Shown here: positions 34,737 through 44,475 of the stretch, piece after piece
How the letters are laid out: each line of letters opens with the position of its first letter
How positions within the stretch are numbered: the first letter of the stretch is position 1
NCBI GenBank assembly: GCA_964646625.1
Contig: CAZYHC010000010.1
Location: 56,004-120,003 of the forward strand
Direction of reading: 5' to 3'
DNA from: DAOULT01 sp964646625
Lineage (GTDB): Bacteria > Chloroflexota > Anaerolineae > CAZYHC01
DNA length: 64,000 nucleotides
Notes under the pieces: model-generated
The model's database searches: none
What the model saw: only the letters and a program-made list of their open reading frames with translations
Told to the model about the DNA's origin: nothing
Made by a program: the position numbers and the translations under genes

Positions 34737-37169
34737 ATGCTGAGAGAGGTCTTAGGTATTGCTATACGGATAACACTGGTGCTGGCAGGAATGTTTCTGG
34801 GACTGTTTATCGCCGAGAAGACGATAGATTATTATTACACAGATCTGACGCTCCGTGGGGAAGAAGAAGGCGAACTCTACCAGTACGATGCCTCTCTGGG
34901 GTGGAAAAACAGCCCAAATTCTGTCACGCGGCGTAAACCGCCGGATTCGCTCCTGAGCCGCGTCAGATATGCCCATAATTCCAAAGGGCTGCGAGAAGAT
35001 GAAGAATATCCGTATCAAAAGCCCGCCCATACCTACAGGATTCTGGCTCTTGGCGACTCGTTTGCTTACGGTTTCGGCGTCGAACAAGCGGAAACTACGG
35101 TCGAGGTATTGGAAAGGCTTCTAAAGGAGCAGGGGGACTTCGAAGTCATCAACATGGGGGTGGCCGGTTATGGCCTGGGTCAGGAGATGTTATATTATGA
35201 GATGGAAGGATATAAGTACCAGCCGGATTTAGTTATACTGTTTTTTTTCGAGAACGATATCTCGGATAGTATGGGGGGCTGTGCGTGGTCAACCTACCCC
35301 AAGCCGGATTTCGAGATCGTTGAGGGCGAACTGATCGGGACCCCGCCGCCAGGAGAATGCGCCGACGATCCCGATGCTCTCGAAGGTACAGACAGGCCAG
35401 TCAGTTTCAGGAGGAGGCTCATCCGTCTTTTTCCGCGCACATACGATCTGGTCAAACAGGGGATGGCGCTCGTAACAGGCGATCCCGAAATTAAAAAAAC
35501 GAAAGGGCCATGCTTTTACGAGCCTCAGTGGAAACAATCAGATACAATGAAGAAACGGTGGGCATTGGCCTCGGCTCTCCTCGAGCGGTTAAAAAGGGAC
35601 GTGGAAAAGGACGGCGCTCAGTTGTTGGTAGTCAACACCCAGAATGTCAGCCAGATTCACTGTTTCTCTAACTCGTTGACAGAATTTATGAATGAGATTT
35701 GCACGCGGGCCAACATCGGCTACCTCGACCTTCTGGCCGGGTTTCCAGCCCAGAGGTCTCCTTACTACTTTCGCCACGATGGTCACCTGGCGGCTGCCGG
35801 TCACGACCTGGCCGCTCACCTGATCTACGATCAACTCCTCAGGGCCAACTTCAACACCCGGCCTCTCTTCACAAAAGTGGACAACGCTGACGCTTCTGAG
35901 GGGCCGTTGGCCCTGTTAGATTACGCTTATGGCGTGGTCTCCTCAAATTTTCCTCCCTCGCGGGCGTTGCCCGGTGAGAAGGTGTGGACCGCTTCGCATT
36001 GGCGAAAGACGAAACCTGTCCAGCAAGATTGCAAGGTCTCGATCCAAATGGTAGACGATAAAAGACACGTGATACAGCAGGTAGATCTCACTCTGCTCAA
36101 CGGTAAGAAGCAAGGGACGTCCCAGTGGAGCGAGGACGAGGTGGCAATGGGTTACCGGTTGCTGTCTGTTCCGCCTACCACACCGCCGGGCGAGTACTGG
36201 TTACGGCTCAACATATATCTGCCGCAGACATTGGAAACGCTGCCCCTGGTCGGAGAAGCCAGCGAGGTCGAACTGGGCCCGCTGCGGGTTGAGCCGGGCC
36301 CCTATCATCCTGCTGTGGAGGAGCTGACCATCAAGCATCCCTTATCGCAGGACTGGCTGGACGCCATCCGGCTGGTCGGCTACGACCTCCCCCTTTCAGA
36401 GAAGCTGAAGGTTGGAGCCCAGGGGACGCTTTCTCTCTACTGGCAGGTGCGGCGGAAAGTAGACCGCGACCTGGGCGTGGCCTTGTTCTTGCGGGACGAA
36501 AGCGGCGAAGCGTTAGTGGGCCCCACGGTACGTCTGGCCGGCGATGCCTATCCCACCACCAGGTGGAGCAAGGGAGAAATACTAAAAGGATACTGCGATT
36601 TTACCCTGGACGCGGACGTCAAGCCTGGGCCCCACCAACTGGTGCTCAGGCTGATGGACATGACCACTGGCGAAGTGCTAAACCAGGCGGGGACGGAGAT
36701 AGGCTCAGTACAGGTAGAGGATAGGCCCAGGAATTTTACCTTGCCCTCAGTCCAGAGACCCATGCGGGTCAATCTGGGGAACAAGGTGGAGCTCGTGGGC
36801 TATGACCTGGATGCAAACAAGGTAGCTGCTGGCGATACACTACATTTAAAGCTCTATTGGCGGGCACTGGCGGAGATGGAAACCAGTTACAAGGTGTTCA
36901 CCCACCTGATCGGTGAGGACGATCAGATCTGGGGACAAAAGGACGACTTTCCCGGCCAGGGCACGTTGCCGACCTCAGGCTGGATGGAAGGAGAGGTTAT
37001 CGCTGACGAGTATCTGCTGGAAGTTGAGCCGGCAGCGCCGTCCGGCCAGTATCGGCTGAAGGCTGGGATGTACGATCCTCTGAGCGGAGAAAGGTTGCCG
37101 GTTATCGATGAAAAGGGACAAATCCAGGGTGACAGGGTGCTGCTCGACACAGTACATGTGATCCAATAA
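34737..37169 (+). CDS. Membrane-anchored SGNH/GDSL hydrolase with beta-sandwich domains
   Basis: ATG 34737 has AGAGAGG at 5 nt. Signal anchor ~7-28. An SGNH hydrolase domain (~95-395) follows with block I LALGDSFAYGFGV (Ser nucleophile), block II NMGVAGYGLGQEM, a block III-like FFENDISD and block V RHDGHLAAAGHDLA (catalytic Asp/His). Such domains deacylate or acylate polysaccharides (AlgX/AlgJ-like). Residues ~410-810 hold three beta-sandwich modules, the last sharing its motifs with the protein at the left window edge. Large, ~811 residues. It probably modifies an extracellular glycan. Confidence 0.78.
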   Translation: MLREVLGIAIRITLVLAGMFLGLFIAEKTIDYYYTDLTLRGEEEGELYQYDASLGWKNSPNSVTRRKPPDSLLSRVRYAHNSKGLREDEEYPYQKPAHTYRILALGDSFAYGFGVEQAETTVEVLERLLKEQGDFEVINMGVAGYGLGQEMLYYEMEGYKYQPDLVILFFFENDISDSMGGCAWSTYPKPDFEIVEGELIGTPPPGECADDPDALEGTDRPVSFRRRLIRLFPRTYDLVKQGMALVTGDPEIKKTKGPCFYEPQWKQSDTMKKRWALASALLERLKRDVEKDGAQLLVVNTQNVSQIHCFSNSLTEFMNEICTRANIGYLDLLAGFPAQRSPYYFRHDGHLAAAGHDLAAHLIYDQLLRANFNTRPLFTKVDNADASEGPLALLDYAYGVVSSNFPPSRALPGEKVWTASHWRKTKPVQQDCKVSIQMVDDKRHVIQQVDLTLLNGKKQGTSQWSEDEVAMGYRLLSVPPTTPPGEYWLRLNIYLPQTLETLPLVGEASEVELGPLRVEPGPYHPAVEELTIKHPLSQDWLDAIRLVGYDLPLSEKLKVGAQGTLSLYWQVRRKVDRDLGVALFLRDESGEALVGPTVRLAGDAYPTTRWSKGEILKGYCDFTLDADVKPGPHQLVLRLMDMTTGEVLNQAGTEIGSVQVEDRPRNFTLPSVQRPMRVNLGNKVELVGYDLDANKVAAGDTLHLKLYWRALAEMETSYKVFTHLIGEDDQIWGQKDDFPGQGTLPTSGWMEGEVIADEYLLEVEPAAPSGQYRLKAGMYDPLSGERLPVIDEKGQIQGDRVLLDTVHVIQ

Positions 37170-37199
37170 AAGGAAACCCCAGGGCCACCTGGATATAAT

Positions 37200-37230
37200 T
37201 AAAAAGGCCCTGCTACCTATAGCAGGGCCT
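37200..37230 (-). terminator. Rho-independent terminator of the minus-strand histidine kinase
   Basis: Perfect 9-bp stem: GGCCCTGCT (37206-37214) and AGCAGGGCC (37221-37229), loop of 6. On the minus strand it is followed by TTTTT (37205-37201). Confidence 0.85.
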
Positions 37231-37254
37231 AGCAGGGCCTCTGGGGAGCTTAAG

Positions 37255-38532
37255 CTAAATTGTCGGCAGCAGCACGTGGAAACGGCTGCCAGGGCACTTG
37301 TGAATGTCACAGCCCTCGCTTTCCACCCAGATCCAGCCATCGTGGGCCTCAACTATGCCCCTGGCGATGGTCAGCCCCAGTCCTATACCACTGCCCATAA
37401 ACTCGACCTTGCTGGTGCTATGCAGCGAGGCATCCTTGACCTCGTAAAAGCGTTCAAAGATATGCTGCTGATCTTCTATATCGATACCGATGCCCGAATC
37501 TTCGACCACGACCTCCAAAAAATCATGCTGCATGGTCATCGAATGATCGATAATCTCTTCCTCGTCACCCTTCACCAACCTGGCTTCGATGTGGATGCGC
37601 CCCCCGTCGGGTGTAAATTTGATGCCGTTGCCTACCAGATTAACGAATACCTGTTGGATGCGTTCACCATCAACCAACACTTTGGGAAGATGGTCGAAGT
37701 TGTCGGCAGTGAGACGCTGTTGGCGTTGGTCAGCGAAAGGTTTCATTCTATCGATCACGGCCTGAACGATCTCTCCCAGCCCCGTCGGTATAAGACGCAA
37801 TTGCAACGTTCCGGCCTCTATCCGGGTCACGTCCACCATGTCCATGACGATGTTGTTGAGACGTTCCACCCCCTTGGCGATGCCGCTGATCATTTCCGCC
37901 AGTTTATGGTCTATCTGGAAGGCACTATCTCTGGCCTGGATGATGCCCAGATAGCCTTGAATGACCGTCAGGGGCGTCTTGAGCTCGTGGGCAGCAATGG
38001 CGATGAACTTGGACTTGACCCTGTCTGTATTTCTGAGTTCCTCATTGGCCTTCGTCAGTTCAGCGATCTTCTCTTCCAGCCTATCGACCAGTTTCTGGCT
38101 ATATTCTCGCAGGTAGACCCGTTCTTCGCTGAGGGAGACCTCTTCCCGTTTACCGCCCAGGAATTCTTCCAGTTGACGGGGCAGCCGATCCACCTCAATC
38201 GGTTTCTGGATGTAGCCGTCACAACCGGCAATGAGGGCCATTTCCCGATCACCTTCCATAACCTTGGCCGTCATAGCGATGATGGGGACATCCCGCAAGG
38301 CTTCTATGCCCTTGAGCTTGGTAGTGGCTTCATAGCCATCCATACCGGGGATATTGATGTCCATCAAGATCAAATCCGGCAGAGCTTCCTGGGCCATCCG
38401 GATCCCAGACAAACCGTCCTCCGCCTCCAGCACGATATAACCTTCGGCCTCCAATATCCTTCTGACCAACAGGCGGTTCGCGACATTATCTTCGATGTAA
38501 AGGACCTTCCTTTTGTGGCTATGGGTTTCCAT
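37255..38532 (-). CDS. Hybrid response regulator-histidine kinase
   Basis: 425 residues. The N-terminal receiver (1-125) has acidic VLYIEDN, phospho-acceptor in LILMDINIPGMDG and IQKPIE with the conserved Lys. A coiled-coil (~135-170) leads to the HisKA domain with HELKTPL. The ATPase domain has NLVGNGIKF (N box), VVEDSGIGID (G1) and GSGIGLGLTIARGI (G2). No membrane helix, so cytosolic. Adjacent minus-strand membrane kinase 71 bp upstream suggests a shared pathway. Confidence 0.9.
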   Translation of the reverse strand: METHSHKRKVLYIEDNVANRLLVRRILEAEGYIVLEAEDGLSGIRMAQEALPDLILMDINIPGMDGYEATTKLKGIEALRDVPIIAMTAKVMEGDREMALIAGCDGYIQKPIEVDRLPRQLEEFLGGKREEVSLSEERVYLREYSQKLVDRLEEKIAELTKANEELRNTDRVKSKFIAIAAHELKTPLTVIQGYLGIIQARDSAFQIDHKLAEMISGIAKGVERLNNIVMDMVDVTRIEAGTLQLRLIPTGLGEIVQAVIDRMKPFADQRQQRLTADNFDHLPKVLVDGERIQQVFVNLVGNGIKFTPDGGRIHIEARLVKGDEEEIIDHSMTMQHDFLEVVVEDSGIGIDIEDQQHIFERFYEVKDASLHSTSKVEFMGSGIGLGLTIARGIVEAHDGWIWVESEGCDIHKCPGSRFHVLLPTI

Positions 38533-38603
38533 CTAAACCTCACGCTTGAGATTAGGCAACCTGATTACTATTTTACAACGTATTGCCCTCCCAGTCAAAT
38601 CGG

Positions 38604-40118
38604 TCAGATGGAAGTATCTCTGCCCTTCTGGAATACTGGCTGTCCTCGCTCCTGCTGACTACGTGCCAGGGGCAAGGTGAAATAGAAAGTGCTCCCCTCC
38701 CCAAACTTGCTTTGTACCCACAACCGTCCTCCATGCATTTCCACCAGACGCTTGCTGATGGGCAACCCCAACCCTGTACCCTCCGCCCGCCGGGCGGTGG
38801 AACTATCCAGTTGGCGAAACTCCTCAAAGATGACAGGCAGGTCCTTTTTGGCGATGCCGATGCCTGTATCAGCCACCCCGATCAAAAGCTCGCCATTTCT
38901 GATCGAAGCCCGCAGAGAAATGGATCCTTTGTCTGTGAACTTGGCCGCATTGGCAACCAGGTTGAGAATGATCTGTCTGACCCGCACCCGGTCGGCGTAC
39001 ACCTGCGGCAGTCCTTTTTCCACTTCCTCGATAAGTTCTATGTCCTTGCCTTCGACCAGGACAATGGCCGTGGACATCACTCCGGCGATGATCTCCTGGA
39101 AATCCAGGTTTTCTCGGTTCAGTTCCATTTTGCCGGCCTCGATCTTGGTAAGGTCCAGGATATCATTGACCAGGTTTAGAAGATGCTGTCCACTGGTGTA
39201 GATGGCCGTCAGGTCGATGCGTTGCATCTCCGTCAGGGGGCCATCGATGCCCTTCAGGATCACCTTAGCAAAGCCAATAATGGAATTGAGCGGGGTACGC
39301 AGTTCGTGGCTCATATTAGCCAGGAACTCACTCTTGAGACGGTTGGCTTCCAAAATCTTACGGTTAGACTCTTTCAACCTCCGGTTAGCCAGGGCCAATT
39401 CGTCGTTCAACTTGCGCAACGGATCGAGCAATTGAACCTTTGTGATCAGATAAGCGAAGATCAAAGAAGCGCCAATCATAAAAATAGAATCGATAGGATA
39501 CTTACCAATGATGGGGAAAATGTTGAGGCTGCCGCCAATCAGAGTCAGAGCGCCACCCAACGCAAGCAAAGGGTTCGATTCGATTTGAACCCGGCTGGCT
39601 CGCCTGGACTGATAAAGGGGCCATAGTAACACCCCTTCCGCCAGAAAGAAATAGACGAAAAGATACAATAGCCCCAGAACAAAAGGCGGGGCAAAATAGT
39701 CGAAGGAGTATAGGATTTCGCCGCTGGGAAGCACCTTGATCTCCACCTCCAAAAGACGCCCGAATAATGCTCCCCAGCAGATGAGGAGAAGAAGAAAACC
39801 AACTCCGGTGGTGATACGTTTGAAAAACGAGGCGGGCACCTCGCTCAGCTCGAGGGCCAGCAGGTAGAGGGCCATCGGGATCCCTAAAAAGCCGAACAAA
39901 CCAGCCTGGAGCCAGGAGGTCACGTCCCCCACCCCCGGCAACAAAGCCATGTGCAACATGAACGTCCCGCCGCTCCACAAGGCCATCGCAAACATGAAAA
40001 AGCAGAAAATCCAATTGAGACGATGACGTCCCTGCACCAGCACCACAAAGGCCAGTCCCAGAGGTATGGCCACTCCCAACATCTTCAGTAAAATGGACAT
40101 GGACAAAACCACAGCCAT
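38604..40118 (-). CDS. Membrane histidine kinase with 7-TM-like sensor
   Basis: About 504 residues from ATG 40118 (GGGGGA upstream). Seven or so membrane helices in residues 1-225, no large extracytoplasmic loop, resembling 7TM sensor modules. A short coiled-coil leads to HisKA with SHELRTPLNSIIGF, then NLVANAAKFTDKG, VADTGIGIAKKDL and GTGLGLPISKRLVEMHGG. The phospho-acceptor receiver may be the hybrid kinase downstream. Confidence 0.9.
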   Translation of the reverse strand: MAVVLSMSILLKMLGVAIPLGLAFVVLVQGRHRLNWIFCFFMFAMALWSGGTFMLHMALLPGVGDVTSWLQAGLFGFLGIPMALYLLALELSEVPASFFKRITTGVGFLLLLICWGALFGRLLEVEIKVLPSGEILYSFDYFAPPFVLGLLYLFVYFFLAEGVLLWPLYQSRRASRVQIESNPLLALGGALTLIGGSLNIFPIIGKYPIDSIFMIGASLIFAYLITKVQLLDPLRKLNDELALANRRLKESNRKILEANRLKSEFLANMSHELRTPLNSIIGFAKVILKGIDGPLTEMQRIDLTAIYTSGQHLLNLVNDILDLTKIEAGKMELNRENLDFQEIIAGVMSTAIVLVEGKDIELIEEVEKGLPQVYADRVRVRQIILNLVANAAKFTDKGSISLRASIRNGELLIGVADTGIGIAKKDLPVIFEEFRQLDSSTARRAEGTGLGLPISKRLVEMHGGRLWVQSKFGEGSTFYFTLPLARSQQERGQPVFQKGRDTSI

Positions 40119-40255
40119 AAGATTCCCCCTACTTCTTTCCGCCACCAATGAGTCATTCAGACGGAGAAAAACGCTACTATTATCATAACATACACCAGTC
40201 TTGCTCTGGGTGGAGATTCGGTAGAGGTTCGGTTAAGGGCTGGTAGTGAAAATGG

Positions 40256-40840
40256 CTAAGCCAGCCTGGCTCGTCCCTTGTGAAAGGCCTGACGGTTAAG
40301 CTCTCTGTATCTCTCTGGCACCAGAGCGGTAATGACCTCCAACCAGATGTCAGGGGAGATATCGAGAAAGGTAGAAAGCGCTCCCAATAACACCACGTTG
40401 CTGGCTCTGGCATGGCCCAACTCCTCGGCCAGAGCCACGCCCGGTACAAAGTGCAAATCTTCCGTCACTTCCTTTAACGCCCGCTGTATGCGCTCGTCGT
40501 CCGGGTACTCGTCGCCGCCGGAGCTGACCGATATGGGAGTGATGCGGTAATCGTTGATGATGGCCGTCCCGCCCAGTTTCAGAAACTCGATGTGGCGCAG
40601 GGCCTCCAGTTTCTCGAAGGCCACAAAATAGTCCACCTCGCCCTGACCGATGAGCGGCGAATGCACCACCTGTCCCCAGCGCACGTGACTGACCACGCTC
40701 CCGCCCCGCTGGGCCATGCCGTGTACCTCCGATTTCTTCACCTCATAACCGGCCTTCAGGCCCACTTCGGCCAGCACATTGCTGGCTAGAAGCGTGCCCT
40801 GACCACCCACTCCGGTCAACATAAAATCGATCTTATTCAC
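40256..40840 (-). CDS. iorB: Indolepyruvate:ferredoxin oxidoreductase beta subunit, orphan
   Basis: 194 residues: FMLTGVGGQGTLLASNVLAEV at the N-terminus (glycine-rich fold) and KKSEVHGMAQRGGSVVSHVR, the signature of IorB/gamma domains of 2-oxoacid:ferredoxin oxidoreductases. It normally partners with IorA, which supplies thiamine-PP and iron-sulfur centres and oxidatively decarboxylates aryl pyruvates. No iorA is adjacent; the gene is 22 bp behind a HAD phosphatase in the prfA/prmC operon. IorA must be elsewhere in the genome, or the subunit works with another oxidoreductase. Confidence 0.87.
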   Translation of the reverse strand: MNKIDFMLTGVGGQGTLLASNVLAEVGLKAGYEVKKSEVHGMAQRGGSVVSHVRWGQVVHSPLIGQGEVDYFVAFEKLEALRHIEFLKLGGTAIINDYRITPISVSSGGDEYPDDERIQRALKEVTEDLHFVPGVALAEELGHARASNVVLLGALSTFLDISPDIWLEVITALVPERYRELNRQAFHKGRARLA

Positions 40841-40862
40841 GGTTGTTTTATCCTGAACCCCC

Positions 40863-41663
40863 TTAACTCAAAATAAACTTTTCAACAGCCTGGGCCGCCC
40901 CATCCTCCCAGACGGGCGGAGCAACATAGTCAGCGACAGTCAGCACGGCCGGGCTGGCATTGCCAATCGCCACCCCTATTCCGGCCCAGGCTACCATCTC
41001 GGCATCGTTGTCGTTGTCGCCGATGGCCAGGGTCTCCTGTTGATCGAGGCCCAGATGGGCAGCCAGTTCGGCCAGGGCCGCGCCTTTGGAAACACCGCCA
41101 GGGATCCCCTCCAGGAAGGTGCGGTAGGATCTGACGATATTCAGCTTTCCGGCGTAAAGGGCTTGAAGTTCCGGAGCCAGACGGTCGATGGTCTCCTCGT
41201 CGCTGATGATCATGAACTTGGTAGGGCCACGGTCGAGAAAGGCCAGCAAGTCCCCTACCGGGTGCAGGGGCACCCCCGAAAGCCTGAGGTAGAGCTCCAC
41301 TTCGGGCCTCATCCTCTCGGCGTAAGTCTCGTCGTCCAGAAAAACGTTGAGGTGCAGGTCTCTTTCCTGGGCAAAACGCACGATCTCACGGGCCAGGGGC
41401 AAAGGGATAGCCCGCTCGTAAAGGGTCTGGCCGCTGGCCGGCTCCCTGATAAGTCCTCCCTGGTAGCAGATCAGAGGAGCGTTGGTTCCTAGCTCCTGGG
41501 CAAAGGGCCGCGTAGCCTGAAAGGTTCGTCCCGTAGCCAGCGTGAACCGCACGCCTTTCTCCATGGCCGCTCGCACCGCGGCTTTGATGCGAGGCGAGAG
41601 AATAGCGTCACGGTCCATCAAAGTGCCATCCAGGTCGGCGGCCAACAATCGTATTTTGGTCAT
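40863..41663 (-). CDS. Cof-type HAD-superfamily phosphatase
   Basis: 266 residues, with motif I LLAADLDGTLMD, motif II TLATGRT, Lys in GGVSKGAAL and motif III/IV AIGDNDNDAEMVAWAG, plus a C2-type cap. Cof phosphatases act on sugar phosphates and cofactors (pyridoxal-P and others). The start overlaps the prmC stop by 4 bp (ATGA). Substrate unknown. Confidence 0.9.
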   Translation of the reverse strand: MTKIRLLAADLDGTLMDRDAILSPRIKAAVRAAMEKGVRFTLATGRTFQATRPFAQELGTNAPLICYQGGLIREPASGQTLYERAIPLPLAREIVRFAQERDLHLNVFLDDETYAERMRPEVELYLRLSGVPLHPVGDLLAFLDRGPTKFMIISDEETIDRLAPELQALYAGKLNIVRSYRTFLEGIPGGVSKGAALAELAAHLGLDQQETLAIGDNDNDAEMVAWAGIGVAIGNASPAVLTVADYVAPPVWEDGAAQAVEKFILS

Positions 41664-42601
41664 CCTTTGTTCCGGGTTCGGTTCGTCCTGACCACCACCA
41701 TCCGTTCCAGGCCGGCGTAATCCCTGCTTATTTCCAGGATGGCTCCTGGAAAACAGCGCCCGGCCCAGGCGGTCACCGCCGCCCCCTGATCGGAGCCGAT
41801 CTCCAGCAAGATAGCACCCTGGGGTCGGAGGTATGGTCCGGCCTGGGCCAGCAAACGTTGGATGGGCTCCAGACCGTCCGGGCCGCCGTCCAGGGCCAGC
41901 CGAGGCTCGTAGTCCACGATATCACGGGCCAGCCCCCGGAACTCCGTGCGACGGACGTAAGGCAGGTTAGCCACGATAAGATCGACCGCTTCGGACAGGG
42001 GAGCCAACAAATCGCCGGCCAGCAAACGAACACGCTCCTGCACCTCGTGGCGTTCACAGTTCAACGCGGCCACAGCCAGGGCTTCCTGGGAGATGTCGGT
42101 GGCGTAGATCGTAGCCTGGGGCAGGTGAAGGGCCAGACTGACGGCGACCGCTCCACTGCCCGTGCCCACCTCGGCCAGGACTGGCGCTCCTCCAATTTCG
42201 TGGGCCAGCTCGATGGCCTTCTCCACCAGCAGCTCCGTCTCCGGCCGGGGAATGAGCACCCGTCGGTCCACGTAGAAATCGATCCCGTAGAACTCTTTAT
42301 AGCCCACGATGTAAGCTACAGGTTCGTGTTCGGCGCGGCGCTTCACCCAGGCCCGATAGACAAGCTGGTGCATCGAATACAACCGACGATCAGGGCGGGC
42401 GTAAAGCTGGGCCTTACTGATGTCCAGGACATTGGATAGAATGACCTCGGCGTCCAGGCCAGGCGACTCAATACCCTGCTCCGCCAGAAGCTTAGAGGCC
42501 CAACCCAGGGCCTCCTTCACACTGTTGCAGGTGCACGGCACAAACAACCAACGTTCGTTGTTGCCGCGCACCTGGTCAAACGCGGTGTCTCCTCTAGCCA
42601 T
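41660..42601 (-). CDS. prmC: Release-factor glutamine methyltransferase PrmC
   Basis: Methylates the Gln of the GGQ motif of release factors. 313 residues. The N-terminal helical domain is followed by LIPRPETELLVEKAI, SAM-binding EVGTGSGAVAVSLAL and the substrate-binding NLPY, where most family members have NPPY. The gene directly follows and slightly overlaps prfA (8 bp), the classical arrangement. Confidence 0.92.
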   Translation of the reverse strand: MARGDTAFDQVRGNNERWLFVPCTCNSVKEALGWASKLLAEQGIESPGLDAEVILSNVLDISKAQLYARPDRRLYSMHQLVYRAWVKRRAEHEPVAYIVGYKEFYGIDFYVDRRVLIPRPETELLVEKAIELAHEIGGAPVLAEVGTGSGAVAVSLALHLPQATIYATDISQEALAVAALNCERHEVQERVRLLAGDLLAPLSEAVDLIVANLPYVRRTEFRGLARDIVDYEPRLALDGGPDGLEPIQRLLAQAGPYLRPQGAILLEIGSDQGAAVTAWAGRCFPGAILEISRDYAGLERMVVVRTNRTRNKG

Positions 42602-43676
42602 CCTGGTCCATCCCCACCCTTTGTAGTTTTTCGGCCTGTTCGGTGGTGGTCAGTTCGTCGATGAAGATATCGATATCGCCCTCCAAAACTTCGGCCAAAC
42701 GATGGATGGTAAGACCAATACGATGGTCAGTCACTCTATTCTGGGGAAAGTTGTAGGTACGTATCTTCTCGCTACGTTCGCCGGTGCCCACCTGGGAGCG
42801 GCGGGCCTGGCTTATTTCCTCCACCTGTTTGCGCTCTTCCATGTCGTATAAACGGGCGCGTAGCACCGCAAGAGCTCTGGCCCGATTCTGAAGCTGGGAA
42901 CGCTCATCCTGACAGATGACGACCATCCCGGTGGGCAAATGGGTAATGCGCACTGCGGAGTCCGTGGTATTGACACTCTGGCCGCCGTGTCCCTGGGAGC
43001 GGAAAACGTCGGTGCGCAGGTCGTGGGGATCGATCTCGATCTCCACCTCGTCCACTTCAGGCAGGACGGCTACGGTGGCCGTCGAGGTATGGATACGACC
43101 GCTGGTCTCGGTGATGGGCACCCGCTGCACGCGATGGACCCCGCTCTCGTATTTCAGTCGTGAGTACGCGCCCCGGCCCTGAACCTCGAAGATAACCTCT
43201 TTGAAACCGCCAATGCCCGTCTCGTTGAAACTGATGAGGTGGGTGGCCCACCGGTGATTTTCAGCGTAACGGGTATACATCCGATACAGATCGGCCGCAA
43301 AGAGGCCGGCTTCATCGCCACCCGCTCCGGCCCGGATCTCAACGATGACGTTCCTCTCGTCCTTAGGGTCTTGGGGCAGCAGCAGAATTTTCAAGTCGCT
43401 TAGAAGCTTCTCCTGCCTGTCCTCCAGGCCGGCGATTTCCTCCCAGACCAGTTCCAGCATCCCCTCGTCCAGGCCATCGTCCAACATGGTCCTGGTCTGG
43501 GCCAATGCTTCCTCGTTGGCCCTGTACCGGCGGTAAGTCTGTACCAATTCCTCGATTTCGGCCTGTTCGCGGGCATATTCCCTCACCCGAACGGGGTCGG
43601 TAGCCACCTTCGGATCGGCCATCAACTGATTCAGTTCTTCGTAACGCTCTTCAATTCGAGCCAGTTTATCCAGCAT
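42594..43676 (-). CDS. prfA: Peptide chain release factor 1
   Basis: 360 residues, normal length. The GGQ catalytic motif is at residues 231-233 (SQGHGGQSVN) and the stop-codon-reading PxT motif is at ~187-189 (RVPITET), specifying RF1 (UAA/UAG). The GQG glutamine is the substrate of the next gene's product. Second gene of a minus-strand operon. Confidence 0.97.
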   Translation of the reverse strand: MLDKLARIEERYEELNQLMADPKVATDPVRVREYAREQAEIEELVQTYRRYRANEEALAQTRTMLDDGLDEGMLELVWEEIAGLEDRQEKLLSDLKILLLPQDPKDERNVIVEIRAGAGGDEAGLFAADLYRMYTRYAENHRWATHLISFNETGIGGFKEVIFEVQGRGAYSRLKYESGVHRVQRVPITETSGRIHTSTATVAVLPEVDEVEIEIDPHDLRTDVFRSQGHGGQSVNTTDSAVRITHLPTGMVVICQDERSQLQNRARALAVLRARLYDMEERKQVEEISQARRSQVGTGERSEKIRTYNFPQNRVTDHRIGLTIHRLAEVLEGDIDIFIDELTTTEQAEKLQRVGMDQDG

Positions 43677-43741
43677 CGTGATACGTCCAAAAGAGATGGG
43701 AGATTAGCAGATGGGCAATGGGAGAGTACGAGACTCGCTTC

Positions 43742-44341
43742 TCAGGTCTCTTCTCCTATTACCAGGGTCTCTTCAGATTGCTCTGCGGTGGCAATCCTTT
43801 GAGTTTCATCATAGTCCTGTTCATAGTCCTGTTCCGCCGCGTAGTCGTGAGGAGCATAGTCCATCTCCACCACTTCCGGGGCCTGCCGCTGTGGAGGAGT
43901 GAAGGCCGGAACGCCAGGGCTGGCTCCACAATAAGGACAGATATTCCATTTCAGGTGCAACAGGCGCTCACAAGCCGGACAAGCCTTTTTAAGCCGGGTG
44001 TGGCAATCGGGGCAGAACATGAACCCCTTTTCCACTTTGCGCTTGCAGCCGGGGCAGGTAAGCCGCTCCTCGATGTCCTTCAGCAGCGCTTCCTCCTCCA
44101 GAGCCCGATCATAAACCTCGGCCAGGGTCTGGGGTGGACGTAGAATAAAGTAGAGGAGCAGACCAGGGATGTTGAAAACGATGACCATCAGGGTGGCTAA
44201 CAGTTGAGCAAAAATGTCCCTGGATCGCGAACGAACGTCGCGAAAGGTCCAGACGATCATGCTGATCCAAAAAGCCAGTAAAAAAGCTCCAAACAGGGCG
44301 ATGATGACTTGCAGAATAACGCCCAGGTTAACTTGTGGCAT
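43742..44341 (-). CDS. Membrane protein with zinc ribbons
   Basis: 199 residues. Two membrane helices (~8-30 and ~47-67). A cytosolic double zinc ribbon follows: CPGC/CPDC (~97-116) and CPAC/CPYC (~122-141). The C-terminal tail is acidic/Tyr-rich. Such proteins often flank SPFH systems. It is 65 bp ahead of prfA and may be the first gene of that transcript. Confidence 0.75.
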   Translation of the reverse strand: MPQVNLGVILQVIIALFGAFLLAFWISMIVWTFRDVRSRSRDIFAQLLATLMVIVFNIPGLLLYFILRPPQTLAEVYDRALEEEALLKDIEERLTCPGCKRKVEKGFMFCPDCHTRLKKACPACERLLHLKWNICPYCGASPGVPAFTPPQRQAPEVVEMDYAPHDYAAEQDYEQDYDETQRIATAEQSEETLVIGEET

Positions 44342-44405
44342 ACTTGTCTTCGCTCCTTATCTCTGGTTATCAGGGTGAGCCTGGGATATAAGAAATGCAA
44401 AGGAT

Positions 44406-44434
44406 ATTATACCATTTTACCAGTTATTGCGCAA
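44406..44434 (-). promoter_or_regulatory. Promoter for the zinc-ribbon/prfA operon
   Basis: Minus strand: TTGCGC (44429-44434), 17-bp spacer, TATAAT (44406-44411) with a TGG extension just before it. Confidence 0.65.
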
Positions 44435-44475
44435 ACCCCGAGCCACAGAAGCGCGGAAGGTCGGAAAAAGGCGAC

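Noticed and set aside
37276..38658. 460-residue plus-strand ORF
   Set aside because: Shadow of the hybrid histidine kinase, which has all kinase motifs on the other strand.
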